DNA from: an uncultured Ruminococcus sp.
Lineage (GTDB): Bacteria > Bacillota > Clostridia > Oscillospirales > Ruminococcaceae
Length of the DNA: 35,732 bases
Direction of reading: 5' to 3'
Assembly (NCBI GenBank): GCA_902776945.1
Contig: CACYSH010000010.1
Location: 4,580-40,311 of the forward strand
Shown one piece after another: positions 14,608 through 22,441 of the stretch. The first letter of the stretch is position 1. Every line of letters starts with the position of its first letter. Under the pieces are notes generated by a model that made no database searches, was not told the DNA's origin, and saw nothing but the letters and a program-made list of their open reading frames with translations. Made by a program: the position numbers and the translations under genes.

Positions 14608-15071
14608 GGAAATACAGTCTTTTTTCAAAGGGCGATGTTATAAGAACAAATCCCGAAGAGGGCTTCTATGGGATAGCAGTCGTATTGAACGACCCGCAGA
14701 GAATTGAGCTGTCAGCCGGAAAGCTGTCCTGTCCGCTCTGCCACATAGCCGTCACGCCGTTGATTTTTAAGTATGAACCGGTTTTGGACGAGCTTGATAT
14801 TCATGAGCTGAAACCGCTGATATTCGGGAGAAAGTTTATTCGGGAAGACGGTACAGCTGTTCCTTGGAGAACAGAAGTTTGCATACATATCTATACCGAA
14901 CGCAATAAGGCAAATTTACCCGTTATAGGAAAAATCGACCCGTCGGGCATTTATGACGGAGAACTGAATTTCGACCCGCAGCCAGACAGATTTCATTTGT
15001 GCGGCGATGCAAGACCCGACCTCGGCGGAGAGGCGTATTTTAGCTATAAAGAACAGTCAGAGAAAAAATAA
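14604..15071 (+). CDS. Small protein, possibly an Imm26-like immunity domain
   Basis: A 155-residue soluble protein translationally coupled to the upstream GNAT gene by an ATGA overlap. The beginning, FSKGDVIRTNPEEGFYGIAVVL, resembles the opening strands of Imm26-type polymorphic-toxin immunity proteins (K-G-D-V...Y-G...V-L), but the resemblance is weak and I see no toxin gene nearby. No signal peptide or membrane segment. It could equally be an unrelated small beta-rich protein. The reading frame has the same codon character as its neighbours. Confidence 0.6.
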   Translation: MRKYSLFSKGDVIRTNPEEGFYGIAVVLNDPQRIELSAGKLSCPLCHIAVTPLIFKYEPVLDELDIHELKPLIFGRKFIREDGTAVPWRTEVCIHIYTERNKANLPVIGKIDPSGIYDGELNFDPQPDRFHLCGDARPDLGGEAYFSYKEQSEKK

Positions 15072-15148
15072 TATTCAGCCGATAACAGCGGGCGACCGCT
15101 TTAATATCTTTAATATATTGATAGGAAAATTATAAGGAGTGTTTTATC

Positions 15149-15556
15149 ATGACAATTATCGAACAGGCAAGAGCATTGGGCGCGGCATTACAGCAGGACG
15201 AGCTTTACAAAAGCTACATGGCGGCGGCTGAAAAGGTTGACAAGGCTCCCGCCGTGCAGAAGAAGATAGGCGAGTTCAACAATATGCGCCGCGAGCTTAG
15301 TCTTGAAATGGCGAAGGCTGACAAGGACGCAGACCGTCTGACCGCGCTCGACACCGACATCAGGGCGGTTTATGACGAGATCATGGCTATGCCCGAAATG
15401 GACGAGTTCAACCGCGAGAAGGAAAAGTTTGACAAACTGATGAAGAGCATTGATTACATTCTTTCGCAGGCGGCAAACGGTGAAGACCCGATGACCTGTC
15501 CCGAAACGGCTCCCGCCTGCTCCGGCAGCTGCGCCACCTGCGGCGGCTGCGGCTAA
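15149..15556 (+). CDS. ricA: YlbF/YmcA-family protein, RicA-like, with C-terminal cysteine cluster
   Basis: A 135-residue mainly helical protein (YlbF/YmcA family), preceded by AAGGAG. Residues 1-110 are the family helices (IIEQARALGAALQQDELYKSYMAA...). The last 20 residues hold five cysteines at 117, 124, 128, 131 and 134. In Bacillus subtilis RicA (YmcA), RicF (YlbF) and RicT form a complex that carries [4Fe-4S] clusters and helps RNase Y mature mRNAs. In that species ymcA lies next to miaB (ymcB) and near mutS-mutL, as here, so RicA is the best assignment. The symbol rests on synteny; a paralogous YlbF is possible. Hairpin-forming DNA lies on both sides. Confidence 0.8.
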   Translation: MTIIEQARALGAALQQDELYKSYMAAAEKVDKAPAVQKKIGEFNNMRRELSLEMAKADKDADRLTALDTDIRAVYDEIMAMPEMDEFNREKEKFDKLMKSIDYILSQAANGEDPMTCPETAPACSGSCATCGGCG

Positions 15557-15689
15557 GCCCCTACGCGGGGCGGCGTGTATGCGGTGTCGCTGCGCTTCGC
15601 TCCGCTTGGTGGGAGTGATATTCTTTCACTTGCCGCCCGCGGTCGGTTCAGTTGCATATATTTTGTGACACGCGTATTATTGATATAAT

Positions 15690-15731
15690 GTAGGGGCGAG
15701 CATGGCATCAACTTGTTGATGCAGTCGCCCG
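15690..15731 (+). repeat. Palindromic hairpin repeat between ricA and mutS
   Basis: An outer pair GGGCGA (15694-15699)/TCGCCC (15725-15730) encloses a perfect inner stem GCATCAAC (15705-15712)/GTTGATGC (15715-15722) with a TT loop. The unit has the GTAGGG...CGCCCG boundaries of the dispersed family. The inner arm differs by one base pair from that of the left-edge copy. The rest of 15557-15783 shows no gene. Confidence 0.7.
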
Positions 15732-15783
15732 TGATACGAGCGAATGGCTTTGTATATTTATAAGTTTAGAGAGGACGATAGGT

Positions 15784-18387
15784 TTGTTACCCAATATTGA
15801 CGAAAGCAGGCTCTCGCCGGGAATGCAGCAGTGGCTCGCGGTCAAAAAGCAATACCCCGACCATGTGCTGCTATACCGTATCGGCGACTTTTACGAAATG
15901 TTTTTCGACGATGCCGTGACGGTCTCAAGCGAATTGCAGCTCGTGCTTACCGGAAAGGACTGCGGGCTTGACCAGCGTGCGCCGATGTGCGGTATCCCTC
16001 ACCACGCGGCGGAGGTCTACATAAAAAAGCTCGTTGACCGCAATTTCCTTGTTGCCGTCTGCGAACAGACCGAAGACCCCGCGCAGGCAAAGGGGCTTGT
16101 CCGCCGCGAGGTCGTCAGAGTGCTTACGCCGGGTACCATTACCGACGGCGATCTTCTCGACGAGGGCGCTAATAATTATCTCTGCTCGTTTTTTGCGCGG
16201 GGGGACGAATGTTCTCTGACCTTTGCCGACGTTTCCACAGGCGAAGCGCGGCTGTACACGTTCTCCGGCAGCGACATGACCGACCGCTCGATAAGCGAGC
16301 TTTCGCGCTTTATGCCGTCGGAGCTGCTGATAAACGAGGGCTTTCTTACCTTAAAAGACGTAAACGCCTTCGTCAGAAAGACGTTAAAGCCCACCGTTCA
16401 GCTGCTTGACGAGGAAAAATTTTTCCCCTCCGAACACGCTGACGAGGTGCTGCGGCAGTTCGACGTAAGCTCTTTAAGCGAGCTTGGCGTGGACGAGATG
16501 TCCGTCGGGGCGTATTCGCTCTGCGGGCTTTTCGGGTACATTCACGCCACTCAGCTGACCCTTGTAAAGCGCTTTACCACACTTATCATGGACAGCGGCG
16601 ACCCCGTTATGACGATAGGCTTCACGGCGCGGCGCAACTTGGAGCTTACCGAAACGCTCCGCATGAAGGAGAAAAAAGGCTCGCTGCTGTGGGTGCTTGA
16701 CAAGACAAAGACCTCTATGGGGCGGCGGCTGATACGGCGCTATCTCGAACAGCCGCTTGTAAATCCGGGCGCTATCATCGACAGGCTGAACGCCGTTGAA
16801 GCGCTTGTGAACAACCCTGTCATGCTGGGCGAGATAACGGCGCAGCTTTCGGGGATCTACGACATCGAGCGCCTTATGACAAGGGTAATGTATCAGACCG
16901 CCACCCCGCGAGACCTGAAATCGCTCTCGCTGACGGCTTTGAAGCTGCCCGCGCTGAAAGCGATGCTCTCGGAAGTTCCCTGCAAGCTGATAGACAATCT
17001 TGCGCGGCGGCTCTCCACGCTCGATTCTGTTTCAAATCTTATCGAAAACGCGCTTGTGGACGAGCCGCCCGTGAAGCTCACCGACGGCGGCGTTATCCGC
17101 GACGGCTACAATGCCGAGCTTGACGGTCTGCGCGGGATAATCTCGGGCGGTGAGGACATTATCCGCGACATAGAAGCCCGCGAGCGCGAAAAGACAGGCA
17201 TAAAAACGCTGAAAGTAAGCTACAACCGCGTTTTCGGTTATTATATCGAAATTACGCGGACGAATCTTTCACTCGTTCCCGAAAGGTATATCAAAAAGCA
17301 GACCCTTAAAAACTGCGAGCGCTTCATCACGGAGGAGCTAAAGACTGCCGAAAATACGATTCTCGGCGCGAACGAAAAGATAATCACGCTGGAGACCGAT
17401 ATTTTCGCGGGCATAAGAAACGAAATTGCGCAGCAGCTGGAGCTTGTTCAGGCAACAGCTAATTCGATAGCGGCGGTGGACGTTCTCTGCTCGTTTGCAA
17501 ATATCGCGGTGGCTAACGGCTACAACAAGCCCGAAATAGCCATTGACGGCATTATAGACATCAAAAACGGTCGGCACCCGGTCGTAGAGCTTATGCAGTC
17601 GGAGGAAATGTTCGTGCCGAACGACGCTTATTTAGACCTTACCGACAACCGCATGATGATAATAACGGGGCCCAATATGTCGGGTAAATCGACGTATATG
17701 CGGCAGGTGGCGCTTATTACGCTAATGGCGCAGATAGGCTGCTTTGTTCCCGCCGACCACGCGAAAATATCGGTGGTAGACCAGATTTTCACGAGAATAG
17801 GCGCTTCGGACGACCTTACTTCGGGGCAGTCAACGTTCATGGTCGAAATGAGCGAGGTCGCGGATATTGTCAGCCACGCAACAAAGCACAGCCTTGTCAT
17901 TCTCGACGAGGTGGGGCGCGGCACTTCGACATTCGACGGCATAAGCATAGCGCAGGCGGTCTGCGAGTACATCAGCGGTACGAAAGGCTTGGGCTGCAAG
18001 ACGCTTTTTGCCACGCATTACCATGAGCTTATCGAGCTTGAAGGGCAGCTTAAAGGCGTTCGCAATTGTTCGGTTGCCGTGAAACGCAAGGGCGACGACA
18101 TACGTTTTCTGCGAAAGATAGTGCGCGGCGGGGCTGATGACAGCTTCGGCATAGAGGTCGCAAAGCTGGCGGGTCTGCCGCCTAAGATAATCACCCGCGC
18201 AAAGCAGCTTTTGAAGAAAATGGAAAGCGAAGCCGCGCAGGTAAAGCCTGCCGCCGATGATACGCAGATGTCGTTTGAAAATATCGGCGATTCGATAATC
18301 AGGCAGAAGCTGCGCGAAACGAACATCGGCGAGATGAACGATACCGAACTGCGGGAGTTTGTGGAGGAGCTTTACAAATACCTGTAA
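15784..18387 (+). CDS. mutS: DNA mismatch repair ATPase MutS
   Basis: An 867-residue MutS1 protein. It starts at TTG 15784, with GAGAGGA about 8 bases upstream. The mismatch-contacting Phe-Tyr-Glu motif (DFYEMF) is at residues 36-38, exactly where E. coli MutS has Phe36 and Glu38. Connector, lever and clamp regions follow. The ATPase has Walker A GPNMSGKST (629-637), Walker B VILDE with Asp708/Glu709, the GRGTSTFDG switch, and the ATHYHEL motif. It recognises mispairs and recruits MutL, encoded 177 bases downstream. Domain content is complete and nothing is missing. Confidence 0.98.
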   Translation: MLPNIDESRLSPGMQQWLAVKKQYPDHVLLYRIGDFYEMFFDDAVTVSSELQLVLTGKDCGLDQRAPMCGIPHHAAEVYIKKLVDRNFLVAVCEQTEDPAQAKGLVRREVVRVLTPGTITDGDLLDEGANNYLCSFFARGDECSLTFADVSTGEARLYTFSGSDMTDRSISELSRFMPSELLINEGFLTLKDVNAFVRKTLKPTVQLLDEEKFFPSEHADEVLRQFDVSSLSELGVDEMSVGAYSLCGLFGYIHATQLTLVKRFTTLIMDSGDPVMTIGFTARRNLELTETLRMKEKKGSLLWVLDKTKTSMGRRLIRRYLEQPLVNPGAIIDRLNAVEALVNNPVMLGEITAQLSGIYDIERLMTRVMYQTATPRDLKSLSLTALKLPALKAMLSEVPCKLIDNLARRLSTLDSVSNLIENALVDEPPVKLTDGGVIRDGYNAELDGLRGIISGGEDIIRDIEAREREKTGIKTLKVSYNRVFGYYIEITRTNLSLVPERYIKKQTLKNCERFITEELKTAENTILGANEKIITLETDIFAGIRNEIAQQLELVQATANSIAAVDVLCSFANIAVANGYNKPEIAIDGIIDIKNGRHPVVELMQSEEMFVPNDAYLDLTDNRMMIITGPNMSGKSTYMRQVALITLMAQIGCFVPADHAKISVVDQIFTRIGASDDLTSGQSTFMVEMSEVADIVSHATKHSLVILDEVGRGTSTFDGISIAQAVCEYISGTKGLGCKTLFATHYHELIELEGQLKGVRNCSVAVKRKGDDIRFLRKIVRGGADDSFGIEVAKLAGLPPKIITRAKQLLKKMESEAAQVKPAADDTQMSFENIGDSIIRQKLRETNIGEMNDTELREFVEELYKYL

Positions 18388-18448
18388 GCTGTAACTGAGC
18401 AATGCCGTAAATTTGCGCAAGAGCGAAGCGATTTTCACAAAGAATTGC

Positions 18449-18518
18449 ACGAATGTCCCGAAATCGTAACGGTGGGGTGATTCACGGGCGGGAGTCGAAC
18501 CTGTCTCCGCCCTACGAC
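18449..18518. repeat. Interspersed repeat upstream of mutL, partner of 8847-8921
   Basis: It starts CGAATGTC, runs through a GAAA..CG..CGGTG.GG stretch and ends with a CGGGCGGGAG...CTCCGCCCTAC palindrome. These are the same elements in the same order as at 8847-8921. It occupies most of the mutS-mutL gap. Confidence 0.5.
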
Positions 18519-18564
18519 AGCAGAACCGCTTTGCCAACAGTTATTAGAAAAAGAGGAAAACACA

Positions 18565-20637
18565 ATGCCGCAGATAAATCTTCTTGACAAATCGGTATAT
18601 GAGCTTATCGCGGCGGGCGAGGTGATAGAGCGCCCCGCCTCGATCGTCAAGGAGCTTATTGAAAACTCAATGGACGCGGGCGCAAGCCAGATAATAGTCG
18701 AGATAAAAAACGGCGGAAGGACTTTTCTCCGCGTGACCGACAACGGCTGCGGGATCGTCCCCGACGATGTGCCGAAGGCTTTTCTGCGCCACGCGACGAG
18801 CAAGGTCTCATCAAAGGAAGACCTTGACAAGATACTTACGCTGGGATTTCGCGGCGAGGCGCTGGCTTCGGTCTGCGCGGTAGCAAAGACCGAGATGTTC
18901 ACCCACGCCGAAGGGCGTGAAATGGGTCTGCATTACGGGATAAGCGGCGGCACGGAAACGTTCTCGGAGGAGTCAGGCTGTCCGACAGGCACCACGATAA
19001 TCGTGCGCGACCTTTTCTACAACGTTCCCGCACGGCTCAAATTCCTAAAGAAAGACCAGGCGGAAGCCAACCGCATTCAGGAGCTTATCTCGCGGCTGGC
19101 GGTATCGCGCCCCGAGATCGCTGTCAGGCTTATCCGCGACAACAAGTTAGTGTTCGCCACATCGGGCGACGGTAAGCTCTATTCGGCGATATACTCGGTA
19201 TTCGGGCGCGAGCTGGCAAACACGCTTTTGCCCGTGAGCTATTCGCGGGGCGGCTTTTCGGCGGAGGGCTTTGTTTCAAAGCCTATCGCCTCGCGCCCGA
19301 ACCGCAAGCTGCAAATATTCTACGTCAACGACAGATTCGTGCATTCGGAGGTCTGCTCGCAGGCGCTTGAAGAAGCCTACAAAAGCATGATAATGGTGGG
19401 GAAATTTCCCTGCTGCGTGATGAAGCTGGCGGTCTCGCCGGAGGTTATCGACGTAAACGTTCACCCCGCCAAGACCGAGATACGCTTTTCGGACAACCGC
19501 TATATTTACGATTCGGTGTACTTTGCGGTAAAGCAGGCGCTTGTCAGCAACGACCGTCCGCTTGAACTGCGGGCAGACCGTCCGAAGCATTTCAGCGACA
19601 GCGAGCTTTATGTCCGTCACGAAGATCAGCCGCCTGAGCAAATGGTTTTCGAGACCCCCGCGCCCGCCGCAAGAGAGCGCAACAGCGACGATCTTTTTCT
19701 AAAGTCGCTCGGTGAAACGATGCAGAAAACGCCCGGCGCGGAGTTTTTTGCTCCCGTTCGCGGGGACGTTCCCGAGCTGCCGCCGGTTCCAGAGGCGGCA
19801 CCTTTCCCGGAGGATATGCCGCTCCCCGATGTGCCGCCTTCCGATTCGTTCCCGGAGGACAGCCCGCCGCCTGCGGTGCCGCCTTCGGAAGACGAGCCGC
19901 TTTTTTCGGGCGGGCTTGCTGAGGAGCCTTCTGCGTCGGTTGTTCCTGCGGCGGTCGGTACGGAGGAAGAGTTGTTCGCCGCAGCGCCGCAAAAGCCCGA
20001 CCTTTCGGCGGTCGCCGCTCCTGTAAGGATAGTCCCGGAGATACTGCGCGACAAGACCGATGAAGCCGACGTTAAGCTAACGGTGATAGGCGAGCTTTTC
20101 AAGACCTACATAGTCGTGCAGCGCGGCGATTCGATGATACTTATTGACAAGCACGCGGCGCACGAACGGCATATCTACGAAAAGCTGCGTTTATGCAGGC
20201 GGGCAGTATCGTCGCAGACGCTGCTGGAGCCTATTATAATAGTGCTTTCGTTCGACGAATACGACGCGGTGGCGGCGAATATCGAAAAGCTCGAAGCGCT
20301 GGGTTTTATGATCGAGGCTGACGTTGCGCCCTCGATAGCCGTTCTCGGGCTTCCCGATATTGTAAGTACGCAGAACCCGACCGAGCTTATCGCCGAGATA
20401 GCGCATAAGCTGATCGCGGGCGGGAATGATGTTTCTCCTGCGTTTTATGATGATATTTATAAAATGATGGCTTGCAAGGCGGCGATAAAGGCTCATGATA
20501 ATAACAGTCTTGAAGAGCTGCGGCAGCTGGCGGAGCTGGTGTTTAAGGAAGACTTGCGCTATTGTCCGCATGGCAGACCGATAATTCTGAAAATGACCGA
20601 GCGGGAGATAGAAAAGCATTTCCGCAGGATAGTATAG
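18565..20637 (+). CDS. mutL: DNA mismatch repair endonuclease MutL
   Basis: A 690-residue MutL starting at ATG after AGAGGAAAA. The GHKL ATPase occupies about 1-335 with KELIENSMDAGA (29-40), DNGCGI (59-64) and GFRGEAL (about 94-100). A Pro/Glu/Asp-rich linker spans about 390-470. The C-terminal domain has the nicking-endonuclease motifs: DKHAAHERHIYE (528-539, canonically DQHA..E....E, here Lys for Gln as in many clostridia), ACKAAIKA (636-643) and CPHGRP (667-672). It is therefore the MutH-independent type that nicks the error-containing strand. It follows mutS and nearly abuts the next gene (2-base gap). Confidence 0.97.
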   Translation: MPQINLLDKSVYELIAAGEVIERPASIVKELIENSMDAGASQIIVEIKNGGRTFLRVTDNGCGIVPDDVPKAFLRHATSKVSSKEDLDKILTLGFRGEALASVCAVAKTEMFTHAEGREMGLHYGISGGTETFSEESGCPTGTTIIVRDLFYNVPARLKFLKKDQAEANRIQELISRLAVSRPEIAVRLIRDNKLVFATSGDGKLYSAIYSVFGRELANTLLPVSYSRGGFSAEGFVSKPIASRPNRKLQIFYVNDRFVHSEVCSQALEEAYKSMIMVGKFPCCVMKLAVSPEVIDVNVHPAKTEIRFSDNRYIYDSVYFAVKQALVSNDRPLELRADRPKHFSDSELYVRHEDQPPEQMVFETPAPAARERNSDDLFLKSLGETMQKTPGAEFFAPVRGDVPELPPVPEAAPFPEDMPLPDVPPSDSFPEDSPPPAVPPSEDEPLFSGGLAEEPSASVVPAAVGTEEELFAAAPQKPDLSAVAAPVRIVPEILRDKTDEADVKLTVIGELFKTYIVVQRGDSMILIDKHAAHERHIYEKLRLCRRAVSSQTLLEPIIIVLSFDEYDAVAANIEKLEALGFMIEADVAPSIAVLGLPDIVSTQNPTELIAEIAHKLIAGGNDVSPAFYDDIYKMMACKAAIKAHDNNSLEELRQLAELVFKEDLRYCPHGRPIILKMTEREIEKHFRRIV

Positions 20638-20639
20638 CT

Positions 20640-21110
20640 ATGATAATGATACGCAGAGCAGTTCCGCAGGACGCGGAGCAGATAGAGAGTCTTTACGAAC
20701 AGCTTGAACGCGATGCCGTGACATATCAGCCGCAGCATTTCGTGATAAGCCCCGCAGGAGCGCGTTCGGAGCAGCTTTTAAGCATGATCGGCAGCGAAAC
20801 GCAGACGATGTTTGCGGCGGAGGAGGACGGCGAAGTGGTCGGCTTTGCCCACGTTGTGCTGCACATGGCAAAGGCGTTTTCGTGCTTAAAGCCGCAGAGT
20901 AACATATATTTGCAGGATTTGGTTGTCGCGCCGGAGTATCGCGGCAAAGGCATCGGCACTCTGCTGCTGAATGCCGCTAAGGAGTACGGCAGAGAAAACG
21001 GCGCGGAGTTTTTCCGGACGCAGGTGTTCCCGATGAACGCGGACGGTCTGCGCTTTTACCGCAGAAACGGCTTTGAGGTGACAATGCTGACGATAGAATG
21101 TCCGTTGTAA
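20640..21110 (+). CDS. GNAT N-acetyltransferase
   Basis: A 156-residue acetyltransferase. The start ATG 20640 is 2 bases after the mutL stop, with AGGA about 10 bases upstream inside mutL; a longer frame beginning within mutL has no ribosome site. The fold is clear from IRRAVPQDAEQIESLYEQL at the N-terminus, the acetyl-CoA motif VVAPEYRGKGIGTLLLNAA, and FYRRNGFEV near the end. The substrate is unknown. It lies between mutL and miaA, usually adjacent in clostridia, and appears to be a passenger of that transcript. Confidence 0.9.
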   Translation: MIMIRRAVPQDAEQIESLYEQLERDAVTYQPQHFVISPAGARSEQLLSMIGSETQTMFAAEEDGEVVGFAHVVLHMAKAFSCLKPQSNIYLQDLVVAPEYRGKGIGTLLLNAAKEYGRENGAEFFRTQVFPMNADGLRFYRRNGFEVTMLTIECPL

Positions 21111-21132
21111 CGGCGAAAGGAGTGTTCCCCGA

Positions 21133-22080
21133 TTGACTGATAATAAAATACCGCTGCTCGTGATATGCGGACCTACTGCATCGGGCAAGACGGGGCTTTC
21201 CGTCGAGCTGGCTAAGGAACTGGGCGGCGAGGTGGTCTGCGCCGATTCAATGCAGGTCTACGCCGATATGCAGATAATCACCGCCCGCGTTACCGATGAG
21301 GAAATGCAGGGCGTGCCGCACCACCTGACGGGCTTTCTGCCGCTGACAAGGAGCTTTTCGGTGGCGGATTACGTCGAGCTTGCCCGCCCCATTATAGAGG
21401 ATATTCACAGGCGCGGAAAACTGCCTGTGGTCTGCGGGGGAACGGGGCTTTACATAAACGCGCTGCTCGATAACATCGTTTTTGAGGACGAGCAGTCGCT
21501 GCCCCACCGCCGCCGCGAGCTTGAAGCCTTTGCCGCCGAAAACGGCAAACACGCGCTCTGGGAAAGATTAAAAGCCCTCGACCCCGAAGCGGCGGAAAAG
21601 ATACACGAGAACAATCTTATCCGCGTGGTAAGGGCGATAGAGGTCTGCGAAGCGCAGGGGATACCTTTCAGCGAGCAGCGGCGGAAAAATCTGCGCGGGG
21701 ACAGCCCTTACAAAGCCTGCGTTCTCGAAACGGGCTATTTCGACCGCGCCGAGCTGTATTCGCGCATCGACCGCCGCGTGGACGTTATGCTGAAAGAGGG
21801 CATGGTGGACGAGGCACGGCGCGTATTCGAGGGGCTTGACCCCGCGACGGCTTATCAGGCGATAGGCTACAAGGAAATGGTGCCTTACCTGCGCGGCGAG
21901 GCTCCGCTTGATGAATGCGTCGATAAGATCAAGCAAAGTACCCGCAGATATGCCAAAAAGCAGCTCACCTGGTTTCGTAAAAGAGACGATATTAACAAGG
22001 TCTATACATCGGAAAGCGAAGAACGTAAAATTTTTTATAAAAAAGTTCTTGAAGGTATAGCCAAATCGGAAATTTTGTGA
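21133..22080 (+). CDS. miaA: tRNA dimethylallyltransferase MiaA
   Basis: A 315-residue enzyme that transfers the dimethylallyl group to A37 of tRNAs reading UNN codons, making the substrate of MiaB. The start is TTG 21133 with AAGGAG 11 bases upstream. It has the P-loop GPTASGKT (13-20), DSMQVY (38-43), GVPHHL, VVCGGTGLYINALL and the C-terminal RRYAKKQLTWFRK motif. Residues DMQIITARVTDEE replace the common IGTAKPT form, a minor variation. The stop codon overlaps the predicted hfq promoter. Confidence 0.97.
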   Translation: MTDNKIPLLVICGPTASGKTGLSVELAKELGGEVVCADSMQVYADMQIITARVTDEEMQGVPHHLTGFLPLTRSFSVADYVELARPIIEDIHRRGKLPVVCGGTGLYINALLDNIVFEDEQSLPHRRRELEAFAAENGKHALWERLKALDPEAAEKIHENNLIRVVRAIEVCEAQGIPFSEQRRKNLRGDSPYKACVLETGYFDRAELYSRIDRRVDVMLKEGMVDEARRVFEGLDPATAYQAIGYKEMVPYLRGEAPLDECVDKIKQSTRRYAKKQLTWFRKRDDINKVYTSESEERKIFYKKVLEGIAKSEIL

Positions 22081-22086
22081 TATAAT
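22058..22086 (+). promoter_or_regulatory. Extended -10 promoter of hfq
   Basis: TATAAT (22081-22086) is preceded directly by TGA, giving an extended -10 element. The hexamer 17 bases upstream (TAGCCA) matches TTGACA at four positions. It lies across the end of miaA. Confidence 0.6.
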
Positions 22087-22116
22087 ATAATTTGAGCAGC
22101 CTAATTACGGCTTAAG

Positions 22117-22141
22117 TTTTTTTGTTTTTTATTTTTTATTT
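22117..22141 (+). promoter_or_regulatory. U-rich tract in the hfq leader
   Basis: Twenty-five bases made up almost entirely of T, in three runs of six or seven, lie between the hfq promoter and its ribosome site GTAGGAG. A weak AGCC/GGCT stem (22097-22112) precedes it. U-rich RNA is the classic ligand of the Hfq proximal face, so this could be an autoregulatory site; alternatively it is a leaky attenuator. Confidence 0.45.
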
Positions 22142-22157
22142 GTAGGAGTGTGACAAC

Positions 22158-22394
22158 ATGAACAGAAATCTGAATTTACAGGACGTATTTCTGAATCAGG
22201 CAAGAAAGGAAAAAACGCTTGTTACGATGATACTCGTCAACGGCTACCAGTTTAAGGGAGTAGTAAAGGGCTTTGACAGCTATGTCGTTATCCTTGACTG
22301 CGAGGGTAAGCAGAATGTGGTCTATAAACACGCTATCTCGACGATAGTGCCGGGCAGACCGATAAGCATTCTTGATTCCTCAGACAGGGACTGA
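22158..22394 (+). CDS. hfq: RNA chaperone Hfq
   Basis: A 78-residue Sm-like protein preceded by TAGGAG. It has the Sm1 segment [21 protein letters not shown]...[15 protein letters not shown] and the Sm2 motif [15 protein letters not shown], both diagnostic of Hfq, which forms hexameric rings that bind sRNAs and mRNAs. The C-terminal tail is short (SILDSSDRD), as in Gram-positive Hfq. Its position after miaA is conserved from Bacillus to enterobacteria. Confidence 0.97.
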   Translation: MNRNLNLQDVFLNQARKEKTLVTMILVNGYQFKGVVKGFDSYVVILDCEGKQNVVYKHAISTIVPGRPISILDSSDRD

Positions 22395-22441
22395 CGCGCT
22401 CCCGGGTCTAAAGGGAAAGAAAAAGAAAAAGGAAAATATAA

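Noticed and set aside
15557-15571. GCCCC-GGGGC hairpin after ricA as a terminator
   Set aside because: Five-base-pair stem with no T run; transcription could continue toward mutS.
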